A DNA stretch of 64,000 bases, from contig NZ_AP018290.1 in the NCBI RefSeq assembly GCF_002368415.1, positions 2,421,470-2,485,469 on the forward strand, written 5' to 3'. This stretch comes from Calothrix sp. NIES-4105 (GTDB lineage: Bacteria; Cyanobacteriota; Cyanobacteriia; Cyanobacteriales; Nostocaceae). Positions 1-9,548 of this stretch are shown here, in pieces. Below the pieces are notes generated by a model, which was given only the letters and a program-made list of their open reading frames with translations, searched no databases and was not told the origin of the DNA. The position numbers and the translations under genes are program-made. The number at the start of each line of letters is the position of its first letter. The stretch's first letter is position 1.

Positions 1-721
1 CCACATTGGCAGGGTATCTCAAGCTACCATCCTCTAACGTTACCGTTCCAGCTTTGAGCAATCCTCCTAACTCAACTTTACCTGCTGGCGCCAGTATTAA
101 AGAGTTATCTAAATTGACATTACCACCCACTAATGCGAGGGTTTTACCTGGCTGCATTTCCAAACGCGCATTTTGCAAGCTGATAGCTCCTGGCATATCA
201 TCAAACTGTAAACCAATAGGAAGTTTGATTGTCAGTAGTGCTTGCGGGTTCGTAGCGCTGTATTTTATATCATCAGCAAAATTAATACTGCTTGCTGTGC
301 TAGCTAGAAACGAACCATTAATATCTAACTTGGAATTGGCACCAAAAATAATACCATTGGGATTAATCAAAAAAAGATTAGCTTTTCCTTGTACACCCAA
401 AGTTCCCATAATCTTAGATGTGTTTGTTCCTGTTACCCTACTAATAATGTTCTCTATTCCAGTTGGGTTGTTAAAGTAGGCACCACGTCCTTCATGAACA
501 TTAAACTCCTGAAAGCTATGGAAAAGATTAATACCACGAATGGCGCCACCATTTATTTGGTCTACGTCTGGTTTTATTGGCATTATTTGCGAAGTTTCGG
601 CGCCAAGTGTGTTATCTGGGATAATTGAGGGAGGTATTTGAGCTATGGCGCCGTTGCCAAGGAAAGTAAGCGAGCTACCTAATGTTAAATTAATTATTAT
701 TTTCAATTTCAAGTACCTCAT
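1..721 (-). CDS. Filamentous haemagglutinin-like secreted protein, N-terminal part (partial)
   Basis: Reading leftward from the ATG at 719-721 the frame stays open to the window edge (240 codons seen), so the 3' part is outside. The first ~28 residues form a signal peptide ending in GNGAIAQ. Residues ~60-75 carry GGAIRGINLFHSFQEFNV and residues ~116-126 carry LFLINPNGIIF; the NPNG(I/V) motif is the hallmark of the TPS (haemagglutination activity) domain of two-partner-secretion exoproteins. Such proteins are exported through the Sec system and then an Omp85-superfamily TpsB pore, and form a beta-helix on the cell surface. Cyanobacterial members often continue into a CHAT protease or long repeats; that part cannot be seen here. 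Strong family call, function unknown. Confidence 0.85.
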   Translation of the reverse strand, partial: MRYLKLKIIINLTLGSSLTFLGNGAIAQIPPSIIPDNTLGAETSQIMPIKPDVDQINGGAIRGINLFHSFQEFNVHEGRGAYFNNPTGIENIISRVTGTNTSKIMGTLGVQGKANLFLINPNGIIFGANSKLDINGSFLASTASSINFADDIKYSATNPQALLTIKLPIGLQFDDMPGAISLQNARLEMQPGKTLALVGGNVNLDNSLILAPAGKVELGGLLKAGTVTLEDGSLRYPANV

Positions 722-906
722 AGTCGCCAGCATCAAGTTATAGTATGTATAAACTGTCATTAGTTGTGTCAAGCCTAAAGCAGAGTAGAATCTAGATTTC
801 TGCTGTATACTTTAAATGCTTTGTGTAGTGAAGCATGACAATTTTACGTAAATTTTAGATTTATAAGATGTTTTCAAAGTAATATTTATTACACAATCCG
901 AAATTT

Positions 907-1157
907 GATCCCCCCTAACCCCCTTAATAAGGCTACCGTGTACACACATCTTTAATAACCCCTTCTTTTCCCCCCTTTGTGACCTTTGTGTTCTTTGTGG
1001 TTTATCCCTTTAAAGAACCACAAAGGCACAAAGAACACAAAGAAAGAGAAAAAAGAGAAAAAAGAGAAGAAAGAGAGACTTATGTGTACACGGTAGCTTA
1101 ATAAGGGGGGGACAAGAGGGATTCTTAGCCCCTTTAATAAGGCGGGTTGGGGGATTT
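907..1157. repeat. G/C-rich inverted repeat (host of a nested insertion)
   Basis: The left arm GATCCCCCCTAACCCC and the right arm GGGTTGGGGGATT are near-perfect complements, and the inner parts CTTAATAAGG...GGGGG also pair. Removing the nested element and one target-site copy restores a short continuous hairpin-forming repeat of the type scattered in cyanobacterial intergenic regions. A related G/C-rich sequence flanks the second copy of the element at 51918-52197. Confidence 0.65.
933..1096. mobile_element. MITE-like element, copy 1 (164 bp)
   Basis: The ends are inverted copies of CTACCGTGTACACA, and the element is flanked by a perfect 10-base direct repeat CTTAATAAGG at 923-932 and 1097-1106, the expected target-site duplication. 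The inside is itself largely self-complementary (TTTGTGTTCTTTGTGGTT against AACCACAAAGGCACAAAG) with a purine-rich GAGAAAAAAGAGAA stretch. It encodes no protein, so movement would need a transposase supplied in trans. A second copy with the same ends and its own 10-base duplication lies at 51951-52106. Confidence 0.8.
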
Positions 1158-1265
1158 TTTTAATGCTATGGTCTAATTCGATACTTTTCAAACGTCCTCT
1201 TAGACGCTTAATGTATCCGTAAGCTTAAGATGATAAAACAATAAACGTAATAATTTATTTATAAT

Positions 1266-1868
1266 ATGCCTTATAATAAATTTACCCTAAAAACTCTTAT
1301 TAGTGAATTTAACTTAACCTTAGTAGAAAATGTCCGATTATTTCCTAATGTACAACCAGCAAGTCCAAGTGATTTATTACTCGCATTGTTAGAAGATAAT
1401 GTACCTTTAGCAACAGCTATTGACACAGAAAAAGCACGCGGAGAATTAATCATTTTTCCAATACTATTAGAAATAAAACGTCAAGTTAATTCTCAAATAT
1501 CGGTTTTTTCTGGAAAGGAATTTTCAGTTGAACCAGAGCGTGGTTTAAATGGCAATCCTGACTTTTTAATTAGTAAAAGCAGTCAACAATTTTTTATTGC
1601 TGCTCCAGTAATGACTCTAGTCGAAGCAAAAAACCAGGACATTAACAGTGGTTTAGGGCAATGCGGCGCCGAAATGGTTGCAGCACAAATATACAACGCT
1701 ACAAATAATCAACCTATAAACATTATTTACGGCTGTGTGACTACTGGCAGCTTATGGAGGTTTACGCGATTGGAAAATCAAACTTTATACATAGATAAAG
1801 TCGAAATTTCGCTCGAACCAATAGAAAGATTGCTTGGTATTTTATTAGAGATTGTACAGAGCAGTTAG
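1266..1868 (+). CDS. Conserved hypothetical protein with PD-(D/E)XK-like motif
   Basis: A 200-residue protein of unknown function. The central part reads GNPDFLI (about residues 96-102), then VMTLVEAKNQDI (about 115-126), then GLGQCGAEMVAAQIY. A D followed ~20 residues later by E-x-K is the arrangement of the PD-(D/E)XK restriction-endonuclease fold, and the GQ...EM helix after it fits the QxxxY-type helix of that fold. This is a motif reading, not a database match. It is monocistronic: upstream lies a repeat and downstream a convergent murQ. It has no signal peptide or membrane segment. It could be a nuclease-fold protein of a cyanobacterial family with no assigned role. Confidence 0.6.
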   Translation: MPYNKFTLKTLISEFNLTLVENVRLFPNVQPASPSDLLLALLEDNVPLATAIDTEKARGELIIFPILLEIKRQVNSQISVFSGKEFSVEPERGLNGNPDFLISKSSQQFFIAAPVMTLVEAKNQDINSGLGQCGAEMVAAQIYNATNNQPINIIYGCVTTGSLWRFTRLENQTLYIDKVEISLEPIERLLGILLEIVQSS

Positions 1869-2049
1869 ATGAATATTCAACAGATAAGAAATACATTCTT
1901 TATTCTTTCTTTGTGTCCTTTGTGTCCTTTGTGGTTAATTTCTCCTCCCTCTGTGCCCTAATAGTCTCTGTGGTAAAATCAAAAGCTTGACAGGACAGGC
2001 GAGATATAAAGGACAGGCTCCAAGCCTATCCTACGGGGATAATTTATTT

Positions 2050-2964
2050 TTAGCTTTGAAAATTGTCGATTGCTGCTCTAAGATTACCTTGATGTTTTGA
2101 TAATAATTCTTCTCCGGCTTGTTTATCTAAACCTGTTGAGTGCATTAATAGTGCTAATTTTACCCATTTTCCGCTATTTTCCAGGAGTGAGTTTGCTGCG
2201 TCACGTCCTAAACCTGTTAAGTCTTGAAGTATTCGCAGCGCGCGGTCGCGTAGTTTGTTGTTTGTAACTGCAACGTCTACCATGCGGTTGCCGTAAACTT
2301 TACCCAAACGAACCATTGTACCTGTAGACAGGATATTTAAGGCTAGTTTTGTTACTGTACCTGCTTTTAGACGAGTTGAACCGGCTAATATTTCGGGGCC
2401 AGTCAATAAGCGAATATCTACGTCTACGTCAGCTTTGACTTGCTCTGCTGGTACACACGCGATAAATATTGTAGTGGCGCCGTGCGTTTTTGCTGCTTTT
2501 ATAGCACCGTGAACATACGGAGTTGTTCCACCTGCTGTTATACCAACAACTGCGTCGTTCTTACCTACATTACGTTCGACCATTGCAGTTTCCCCATCTT
2601 CTGCACGGTCTTCTAAATCTTCGGAACTACGAACTAATGCACCTGCACCACCTGCTATTATTCCTTGAACTAATTCTGGGGGTGTGCAAAAAGTTGGTGG
2701 ACACTCAGCTGCATCTAATACTCCTAACCTTCCGGAAGTTCCCGCACCAATATAAAACAGGCGCCCACCTAAGCGTAAACCTGCTGCGATACGGTCAATT
2801 GCTTCTGCTAGTTCATGCTTGGCTGCTGCAACCGCGTCAATAGCCTTTTGGTCTTCTGCATTAAACAATTCTACCAAGGAAAGCGAACTAAGCTGGTCTA
2901 AGTTTAAACTATTGGGATTTACTTGCTCTGTCAAGAGATGCCCGCGTTCCTGTAAATTTGTCAT
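2050..2964 (-). CDS. murQ: N-acetylmuramic acid 6-phosphate etherase
   Basis: MurQ cleaves the lactyl ether of MurNAc-6-phosphate to give GlcNAc-6-phosphate and D-lactate in cytoplasmic recycling of cell-wall sugars. The 304-residue length is normal. The SIS sugar-phosphate isomerase fold shows in GGRLFYIGAGTSGRLGVLDA (about residues 66-85), followed by AAECPPTF and VVGITAGGTTPYV. The loop with glutamate in AAECPPTF is the conserved active-site segment. The C-terminal ~60 residues form the usual helical domain (GLGRDAANSLLENSGKWVK). No PTS, kinase or amidase gene is adjacent, so it acts as a stand-alone gene. The downstream DNA carries repeated TTTGTGTCC-type sequence. Confidence 0.95.
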   Translation of the reverse strand: MTNLQERGHLLTEQVNPNSLNLDQLSSLSLVELFNAEDQKAIDAVAAAKHELAEAIDRIAAGLRLGGRLFYIGAGTSGRLGVLDAAECPPTFCTPPELVQGIIAGGAGALVRSSEDLEDRAEDGETAMVERNVGKNDAVVGITAGGTTPYVHGAIKAAKTHGATTIFIACVPAEQVKADVDVDIRLLTGPEILAGSTRLKAGTVTKLALNILSTGTMVRLGKVYGNRMVDVAVTNNKLRDRALRILQDLTGLGRDAANSLLENSGKWVKLALLMHSTGLDKQAGEELLSKHQGNLRAAIDNFQS

Positions 2965-3045
2965 GTATTTATTCTTAGTAATTTAGTATTGAGTATTGCA
3001 AATAGAGAGTGCGAGCGCGAATAATACACGCTCCTACACTCTCAT

Positions 3046-3453
3046 TCAGATCAATCCTTCAAGTCGGCGCCGAATGCTGTCTAGTTCGCTATCAGGAATA
3101 TCCCCCATATCAGATTTCTGTTGATTGGGAGCATCGGTATTATTACTTACTTTTTCAGCATTGGGGTTCCAGTCGGTTTCTTCCACATTCAGTTCAGGGG
3201 GAATTGCTAAAGCTCCATTTGAAGGAACTATTTCCCAGTCGTAATCTGCCGAAGAGCAGAATTCTTCAATTTCTTGGGAATCCATTGGCTCTACCGAGGG
3301 TACGGGAAAATCCTGAGCCTCAAGCAGCATCGCAAAACGCTCGGCATCGTCGCTTGACTCGAACATCAGCACCTTGTTACGGTCGTTGACTCGAATAGTG
3401 TGGATACCTTCGTCGTCTGTCCGAGCATTAAAAAGTAACACGAAGACACGCAT
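3046..3453 (-). CDS. DUF3110 family protein
   Basis: A 135-residue acidic soluble protein. The N-terminal 70 residues (RVFVLLFNARTDDEGIHTIR, then VLMFESSDDAERFAMLLEAQ, then VEPMDSQEIEEFC) match the compact alpha-beta DUF3110 domain conserved in cyanobacteria and plastid lineages. The rest is a low-complexity acidic tail. Function is unknown. It is read leftward, 80 bases upstream of murQ, so the two could share a transcript. No catalytic motif is visible. Confidence 0.85.
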   Translation of the reverse strand: MRVFVLLFNARTDDEGIHTIRVNDRNKVLMFESSDDAERFAMLLEAQDFPVPSVEPMDSQEIEEFCSSADYDWEIVPSNGALAIPPELNVEETDWNPNAEKVSNNTDAPNQQKSDMGDIPDSELDSIRRRLEGLI

Positions 3454-3887
3454 TTTCTGTAGTTACCAGTCCTTTCTAAATTCACCTCATTAATATTAAA
3501 GTTTTAAGAGGCTAAACGTGCCTATGTCTAGAAAACAATTACCATTTTTTTTATAATTTTCCCGACAATCATGTTTTATGACGCATACTGAATGTATATT
3601 CAAGTCAAAAAAGCAATCCTGTACAGGTACTTAAGGTTCGCAAGCATTACAGCGTAATCTTACACTACCCAACCAGAGACTGAACTTTATGCTAGCCTGT
3701 AAGTCTTAATAAATATTTATCTAATTTTACACAGAAGTAATGCATGTTCTCCCAAAATCTCAAATAGGTTTGTATTCTGGTAAATGGCATTACTACCCTA
3801 GCCCATTAGTCTAACTGGCTTTTGAGTCTGTTTTTGTTGATGGAGTTTGTGTTCGGCAGTCAAAAGGCGATTAAATTGTAGAATCAT
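3454..3887. other. Intergenic region between divergent genes
   Basis: A 434-base gap between the leftward DUF3110 gene and the rightward tamB-like gene. I see no reading frame, tRNA or clear hairpin; it presumably holds both promoters and the leader of the large gene. Confidence 0.6.
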
Positions 3888-6800
3888 ATGACTAATCCCA
3901 ATCGCGATATTAAATGTAAGCCAGTAGAAACTGAAAAGTTTTGGTTAAAGTTATTAAGCCGTTGCGGTATCGCTGCTGGTGTATCGCTGGTTGGACTCGC
4001 AGCGTTCGGTTCGTGGCGGTTGTGGAAATTTGTCAAAGAAGATTTAACGCCTTTAGCTTCACAAAGTATAACTACTACACTTAACCGTCCCGTTAGGTTA
4101 GGCGCCGTTCAAGGTTTTTCATTATCGGCAGTCAAATTTGGTGCTTCGTCAATTCCTGCTACACCCAATGACTCTGACAACGCGACTGTTGAATCTGTCG
4201 ATGTTACTTTTGACCTGCTGCAACTGCTTTTAACACGGCGCCTTAAACTCGATGTAACGCTTGTCAACCTTAGTCTTTACGTTCAGCAAGATACACAAGG
4301 ACGTTGGATAACTACAAAAATTCAGCCCGCTAATAAAAATGCTCCTTTTAAAACTGACCTTGATAAAATACGGTTTCGTAACGCTAATTTAGTATTGGCA
4401 GCATCACATACAAAAAAGCAACTTTCATTACAAGACCTCAACGGTGTTGCTCAGTTGTTGGAAAATAATCAACTGGTTAAGTATGAAGTAGCTGGTAAAC
4501 CAGTTAATGGCGGTAATGTTTTTGTTCGTGGCGAAACACGTCCAAGAACTGTAGAACATAAATTAAATTTACAAGCCGAAAATTTACTCGCAGCTGATGT
4601 TACAACTTTAGTTAGAATACCGATAGATTTACAGTCAGGACGAGTTACAAAAGCCGACTTAGACATTGAAGCACGACCAAAACAGCAAACTTTATTATAT
4701 GGCAATGCTACTGTAGACGGAGTAAAAACCCAAGTAGCACGCTTGCCACGACCTTTTACTAATGCGCGCGGGTCACTCAGTTTCGATAAAACCGTAGTTA
4801 AGTTAGAAAATGTCACAACTTCTTATGGTAAGGTTCCACTATTGACAAATGGAACTATTGACAGAACTACTGGTTTTAATTTAGCCGCGCGCGTAAACGC
4901 TGTCAGTGCTGCCAATGTTCAAGAAACGCTAAAATTAAAACTGCCTGTTCCTGTTATAGCTTCCTTGAATGCAGATTTACTCGTAACTGGAGGAATTGAT
5001 AGTCCTGTACTTTCGGGTAAAGGTAGTACAATTCAAACTGCCAAAATAGATAAAGTTGATTTTAATAACGTTGCCGCTTCTTTTGAATTTTTACCGCGTT
5101 TACAGCAAATTACTTTTAAAGACATTCAAGGTACAGGAACTCTCGGTGGTATTTTTACGGGTACAGGTGTAGTCAAAATTGGACAAAACCCTGATGTTAA
5201 TTTTAACGTTACTGCTAAAAATGTGCCTGGAGATGCAATTGCGAATATATATAATATCAATCCGAACTTTCAAATTGGAACTGTTGCTGCTACTGCACAA
5301 CTAAGCGGGGCGCCAGGAAATGTTAAAACTTTAGTACAATGGCAGTCTCCCAATGGTACTTATCCGGGTACTGGAGAAACTACAGTTTATTCTGACCGCT
5401 CCGTTACATTTCGTAATGTTAATTTGAATGTAGCGGGTGGTAAAGTTCAAGCTACAGGAAGTTGGGCGAATGAACAGTGGCAAGTAACTGCTGATACTTC
5501 GGGTATACCGATTGAACGCTTTGTAAATAAGGAACAATTAGAAAACGTTAATATTGAAGGTGTAAAGTTTAACGGTCGTCTGTTAAGTTCAGGAACAACA
5601 GCACCGTTTAAAATAGCCAATGTCCAATCAGAGAATGCTGGTATTGAACTAGGTGGTGGACGAGTTGCAATTAAAAACGTTAAGTTTAATGATCAAAACT
5701 TTGCTGCTCAGTTTGTTGCCAATAACGTTAGATTATCGCGCGTTCTCAAACAATCGCCGCCTGTCTTACAAAATCCTTTAGCTGGCACGTTTCAAATTGC
5801 TGGCAACCGCGATAATATTACCCTAAAAACGATTCAAGGTACAGGTAATGCGATTTTGAACGTTGGTGGCGGTACAGTTGGTGTTAATAATATACAGCTT
5901 CAAGACGGCGCCTACCAAGCGCGACTGCAAATCAATGATTCTAACGTTCAAGAGTTAGCGCAAGTCCCAAGTATAGTTCAAGGTCGGGTTACAGGTAATT
6001 TTCAAGTAGCTGGTACCGTTGACTCGTTCCAACTTCCAGCTATACAAGCAAGAGGAACCGCGCGTTTAAATGTAGACAATGGTTCTTTTAATGCGTCAAA
6101 TATCTTACTCAATAACGGTCTTTACCAAGCACAAGTTGAAGCTAACAATGTAAATTTACGGCGTTATGCAAAAATACCACCGCAAGTTCAATCTGGTTTA
6201 AATGGTTTATTTAACGTTACAGGTACAGTTGACTCTTTCAAACCAGAAAATATTCAACTTAGCGGCACAGGAAAATTAAAATACGCAGGTGGTGATGTAA
6301 CTGCATCAAATATTCGAGTTGATAAAGGTCGCTATCAAGCTGTGGTAAATGCGTCTGGTGTAGAACTCAAGCGTATTAACCCACAACTAGAGGGACTACT
6401 TGTTGGTAATTTACAAGTTGCTGGTACAGTTAATGATATTAGTCTTGCTAATTTAGCAGCAGTTGGTAAAGTCGGACTTTCTCAAGGAGTAGCAGGTATT
6501 GCACAACCCCTTGCAGCAGATATTGGTTGGAATGGTACAAGGTTAACTGTTGAGCGCGCGACTTCGCGTGATGTTACCGCAACTGGATATATTACAGTTA
6601 ATGCAAAAAATACAAATCCAGAAATTACCGATTTAAATTTAGATGTAGTAGCTAAAAATTATAATCTCCAAAATTTACCAGCAAAGCTACCAAATGCAAT
6701 AGCTTTGGCAGGAAAAGGTGATTTCACTGGTAAAATTACTGGGCGCCTGCCCGTACCAAACCTAAATGGGCAAGTAGCATTACGTGATTTGAATGTAAAT

Positions 6801-9524
6801 AAATTTGCGTTTGATGCGTTAACAGGTAGCTTGGAAAGCGAACGCGGAAGCGGTTTGAAATTAGATGTCGTTGGCACACAAGACCGCATTGCATTAAATT
6901 TAGATGCTAATAACCGTCCGAAAGATTTCAATATACGTTGGAAGCAAGCAACAGCAACCGGAACTAGGCAGGGTGATGATTTATCTGTAAAAGTTAATAA
7001 TTTTCCACTTTTGGCTTTAAATATTACGCCACCAACAAATGGATTAATTGGTAGGGGCAGTGTTGCTGGCACATTAACTGGTGATTTTCTCGTTAACCCA
7101 AACACTTTGACAGGAAATGGAAATATTGCTGTTGCAAATCCTCAACTCGGAACGATTAAAGGTAATAGTTTAAATGCAAAGTTTGCTTATAATAACGGCG
7201 CCTTAACGCTTGAAAATAGTAGCTTTATCAAAAATAACAGTATTTATAGCTTTGTTGGTACTTTTATACCAACTTCTTCTATTCCAAAAATTCAAGGTAA
7301 ACTAGCTGTTGAAAAAGGTAACATCCAAGATATTTTAACTACATTGCAAATCTTTGAACTGCAAGACTTTCAACGCGGTTTGAAAGAACCACAGTATGCA
7401 GGTGCTGCTGCTCTCAATGGTACAAGTGCTGTTAGTGTACCAGACCAACCAGTGTTAACTAAAATACAGCGTTTCTCTGAAATTCAAGCTTTACTCGAAC
7501 AGCAGCAATCTGATAGACGCCAATCTTCACCTTTGCCAGAATTAGCAGATTTAGCAGGAACTTTCAATGGAGAAGTCACATTTGATACTGCTTCTAATAA
7601 TGGACTGCAAGCAGATTTTACAATCAACGGTAAAGACTTTGCTTGGGGGCGCCCGAACGACCCAAACCGCTATTTTAATGCCCAGCAAATTATTGCTCAA
7701 GGTAGCTTTGATGATGGGATATTAAGACTGCAACCGCTAAGGATTGAGTCACAAAATCGTCTTTTAGCTTTTATTGGTACTATTGGGGGTAAAGAGCAAT
7801 CAGGACAATTACAGGTAACTAATTTTCCGGTACAAATTCTAAGCAACTTTGTGAAATTGCCTGTAGGGTTAACAGGAAATCTTAGCGGACAAGCAGCAAT
7901 TGCTGGTAATATTTCTAATCCCCTTTTCAAAGGAGATTTTGCAGTTAGCAAAGGTACTCTGAATGCTAAGGGTGTTCAATCTGCTTCGGCAAGTTTTAGC
8001 TATAATAATGGGCGTTTAAATTTTAACAGTGAGGTAAATGTTGGTAATTCTGACCCTGTAATTATTGCAGGTGGTATTCCTTATCAATTTCCAACAGCAA
8101 TTGAGCCACCAGAAAGCGATAAAATTGACCTTGATGTCAAAGTGAAAAATAAAGGATTAGCAGTAATAAACTTATTAACCAACCAAGTTAAATATGAAAA
8201 TGGACAAGGAGAAGTTGATTTAAAGGTACAGGGTACTCGTGACCAGCTAATTCTAAATGGAATTGCAAACCTCAATAAAGCCGTATTTAGCGCACAAACA
8301 ATACCTGGTAATATTACTGATGTAACGGGTCAAATAAAGTTTGATTTCGACCGCATCATTGTTAATAATTTACAAGGAACATTTAGCCGAGGTAGTGTTA
8401 AAGCATTTGGTGAAATTCCAATATCAAACAAAGAACTGCAAATCAATAATCCTTTAACACTTACCCTCGACCGTATCGCGTTAAATCTAAAAAGTTTGTA
8501 TCAAGGTAACGTGAGTGGAGGTTTACAGTTAACTGGTTCTGCCCTCAACCCATTAATTGGTGGTAATATTGAGCTTAAAAACGGTAAAGTATTACTTGCT
8601 GAGTCAACAAATTTAAATCCACAGAAGAACGATACTTTAGATGAATTAACAACGCTTCTCAAGTCTGAGACAGCTGATCAACCAGAACCAGACAAAACGA
8701 TTACACGGTTTAATAATTTAGAAATCAAGCTGAGTGACAACGTTAGAATTACGCGCGCTCCAATTCTTGATTTTATTGCAACTGGTGACCTTAACGTTAC
8801 AGGTTCATTTGCTGACCCAATACCAGAAGGAGTAATTAAGCTAAAAGATGGTGGTGTTAATTTATTTACTACTCGCTTTAATTTAGTACGTGGTTATGAA
8901 CACACAGCGACTTTTAAAAAAAATCAACCGCGCGACCCCGAATTAGATATTCAATTATTTGCAAAAGTACTCGATGTAGTTCAAAGTAGTGATTTCACTC
9001 GTAACATTACTGGACTAGCTGCATTAGAAAGTGTTCGTGTTGAAGCTAAAATTCAAGGACTTGCAAGTCAGCTCAACGAAAATCTCGAACTCACAAGTTC
9101 ACCCACGCGCGGTCAAACCGAACTTGTTGCATTGCTTGGAGGTGGGTTTGTGGAAACTCAAGGTCGAGGTAGTGATAGTACATTAGGATTAATAAATATT
9201 GCAGGTTCTGCCGTATTTAACAACTTTCAAAGTGCGTTCAACCAAATTGGTACCGCATTCGGTTTAAGTGAATTTCGTTTATTCCCGACTATTATCTCTC
9301 AAGACCCAGAAGCTGGTAAAAACTACACAAGTTTGGAGCTTGCTGCAGAAGCAGGTGTAGATATTTCGCCAAAAGTATCAGCATCAGCGCTCAAAATATT
9401 GACTACTAACGACCCAATTCAATGGGGCTTAAACTATCGTATCAATAATGAAATCCGCTTCCGCACGTCTACAAACTTATTCAACGATAACCGCGCGGTA
9501 TTAGAATTTGAACGTAGGTTCTAG
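3888..9524 (+). CDS. TamB-like translocation/assembly module protein (DUF490)
   Basis: A 1878-residue envelope protein. One N-terminal membrane segment (about residues 28-46, CGIAAGVSLVGLAAFGSW) is followed by a very long run of beta-rich repeats with recurring AGTVDSFQ and LxVxGTxxxP units, then a C-terminal DUF490/TamB domain with LGGGFVETQGRG and a final beta-type FERRF ending. TamB-type proteins span the periplasm as a hydrophobic groove and are linked to outer-membrane protein assembly and lipid transport to the outer membrane. The Omp85 gene in this window lies far away (49134). The internal repeats around residues 640-860 look like products of domain duplication. The GTG-started kinase gene follows after 24 bases and may be co-transcribed. 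Confidence 0.9.
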   Translation: MTNPNRDIKCKPVETEKFWLKLLSRCGIAAGVSLVGLAAFGSWRLWKFVKEDLTPLASQSITTTLNRPVRLGAVQGFSLSAVKFGASSIPATPNDSDNATVESVDVTFDLLQLLLTRRLKLDVTLVNLSLYVQQDTQGRWITTKIQPANKNAPFKTDLDKIRFRNANLVLAASHTKKQLSLQDLNGVAQLLENNQLVKYEVAGKPVNGGNVFVRGETRPRTVEHKLNLQAENLLAADVTTLVRIPIDLQSGRVTKADLDIEARPKQQTLLYGNATVDGVKTQVARLPRPFTNARGSLSFDKTVVKLENVTTSYGKVPLLTNGTIDRTTGFNLAARVNAVSAANVQETLKLKLPVPVIASLNADLLVTGGIDSPVLSGKGSTIQTAKIDKVDFNNVAASFEFLPRLQQITFKDIQGTGTLGGIFTGTGVVKIGQNPDVNFNVTAKNVPGDAIANIYNINPNFQIGTVAATAQLSGAPGNVKTLVQWQSPNGTYPGTGETTVYSDRSVTFRNVNLNVAGGKVQATGSWANEQWQVTADTSGIPIERFVNKEQLENVNIEGVKFNGRLLSSGTTAPFKIANVQSENAGIELGGGRVAIKNVKFNDQNFAAQFVANNVRLSRVLKQSPPVLQNPLAGTFQIAGNRDNITLKTIQGTGNAILNVGGGTVGVNNIQLQDGAYQARLQINDSNVQELAQVPSIVQGRVTGNFQVAGTVDSFQLPAIQARGTARLNVDNGSFNASNILLNNGLYQAQVEANNVNLRRYAKIPPQVQSGLNGLFNVTGTVDSFKPENIQLSGTGKLKYAGGDVTASNIRVDKGRYQAVVNASGVELKRINPQLEGLLVGNLQVAGTVNDISLANLAAVGKVGLSQGVAGIAQPLAADIGWNGTRLTVERATSRDVTATGYITVNAKNTNPEITDLNLDVVAKNYNLQNLPAKLPNAIALAGKGDFTGKITGRLPVPNLNGQVALRDLNVNKFAFDALTGSLESERGSGLKLDVVGTQDRIALNLDANNRPKDFNIRWKQATATGTRQGDDLSVKVNNFPLLALNITPPTNGLIGRGSVAGTLTGDFLVNPNTLTGNGNIAVANPQLGTIKGNSLNAKFAYNNGALTLENSSFIKNNSIYSFVGTFIPTSSIPKIQGKLAVEKGNIQDILTTLQIFELQDFQRGLKEPQYAGAAALNGTSAVSVPDQPVLTKIQRFSEIQALLEQQQSDRRQSSPLPELADLAGTFNGEVTFDTASNNGLQADFTINGKDFAWGRPNDPNRYFNAQQIIAQGSFDDGILRLQPLRIESQNRLLAFIGTIGGKEQSGQLQVTNFPVQILSNFVKLPVGLTGNLSGQAAIAGNISNPLFKGDFAVSKGTLNAKGVQSASASFSYNNGRLNFNSEVNVGNSDPVIIAGGIPYQFPTAIEPPESDKIDLDVKVKNKGLAVINLLTNQVKYENGQGEVDLKVQGTRDQLILNGIANLNKAVFSAQTIPGNITDVTGQIKFDFDRIIVNNLQGTFSRGSVKAFGEIPISNKELQINNPLTLTLDRIALNLKSLYQGNVSGGLQLTGSALNPLIGGNIELKNGKVLLAESTNLNPQKNDTLDELTTLLKSETADQPEPDKTITRFNNLEIKLSDNVRITRAPILDFIATGDLNVTGSFADPIPEGVIKLKDGGVNLFTTRFNLVRGYEHTATFKKNQPRDPELDIQLFAKVLDVVQSSDFTRNITGLAALESVRVEAKIQGLASQLNENLELTSSPTRGQTELVALLGGGFVETQGRGSDSTLGLINIAGSAVFNNFQSAFNQIGTAFGLSEFRLFPTIISQDPEAGKNYTSLELAAEAGVDISPKVSASALKILTTNDPIQWGLNYRINNEIRFRTSTNLFNDNRAVLEFERRF

Positions 9525-9548
9525 TAATTTTCAAACATCTTTTTAGCT

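Larger units (their letters stand above)
722..1265. other. Repeat-bearing intergenic region
   Basis: This 544-base gap separates two divergent genes. No credible gene lies in it. Its first part (722-906) is plain AT-rich DNA that probably holds the promoter of the leftward secreted protein. The middle holds a G/C-rich inverted repeat (907-1157) into which a miniature element (933-1096) has inserted; both are listed separately. The last ~100 bases would hold the promoter of the rightward gene at 1266. Confidence 0.7.

Noticed and set aside
6-479. Rightward frame opposite the haemagglutinin-like gene
   Set aside because: The leftward frame shows a signal peptide and the NPNG motif; the rightward one is its antisense shadow.
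952-1191. Leftward frame of 79 codons (Phe/Ser-rich) at the first MITE
   Set aside because: It lies wholly in the purine/pyrimidine-biased repeat and its terminal inverted ends; the related element at 52028-52249 gives a similar frame only because the repeat is shared.
6659-7105. Leftward 148-codon frame inside the tamB-like gene
   Set aside because: Antisense shadow of a 5.6-kb gene with clear beta-repeats; no independent signal.
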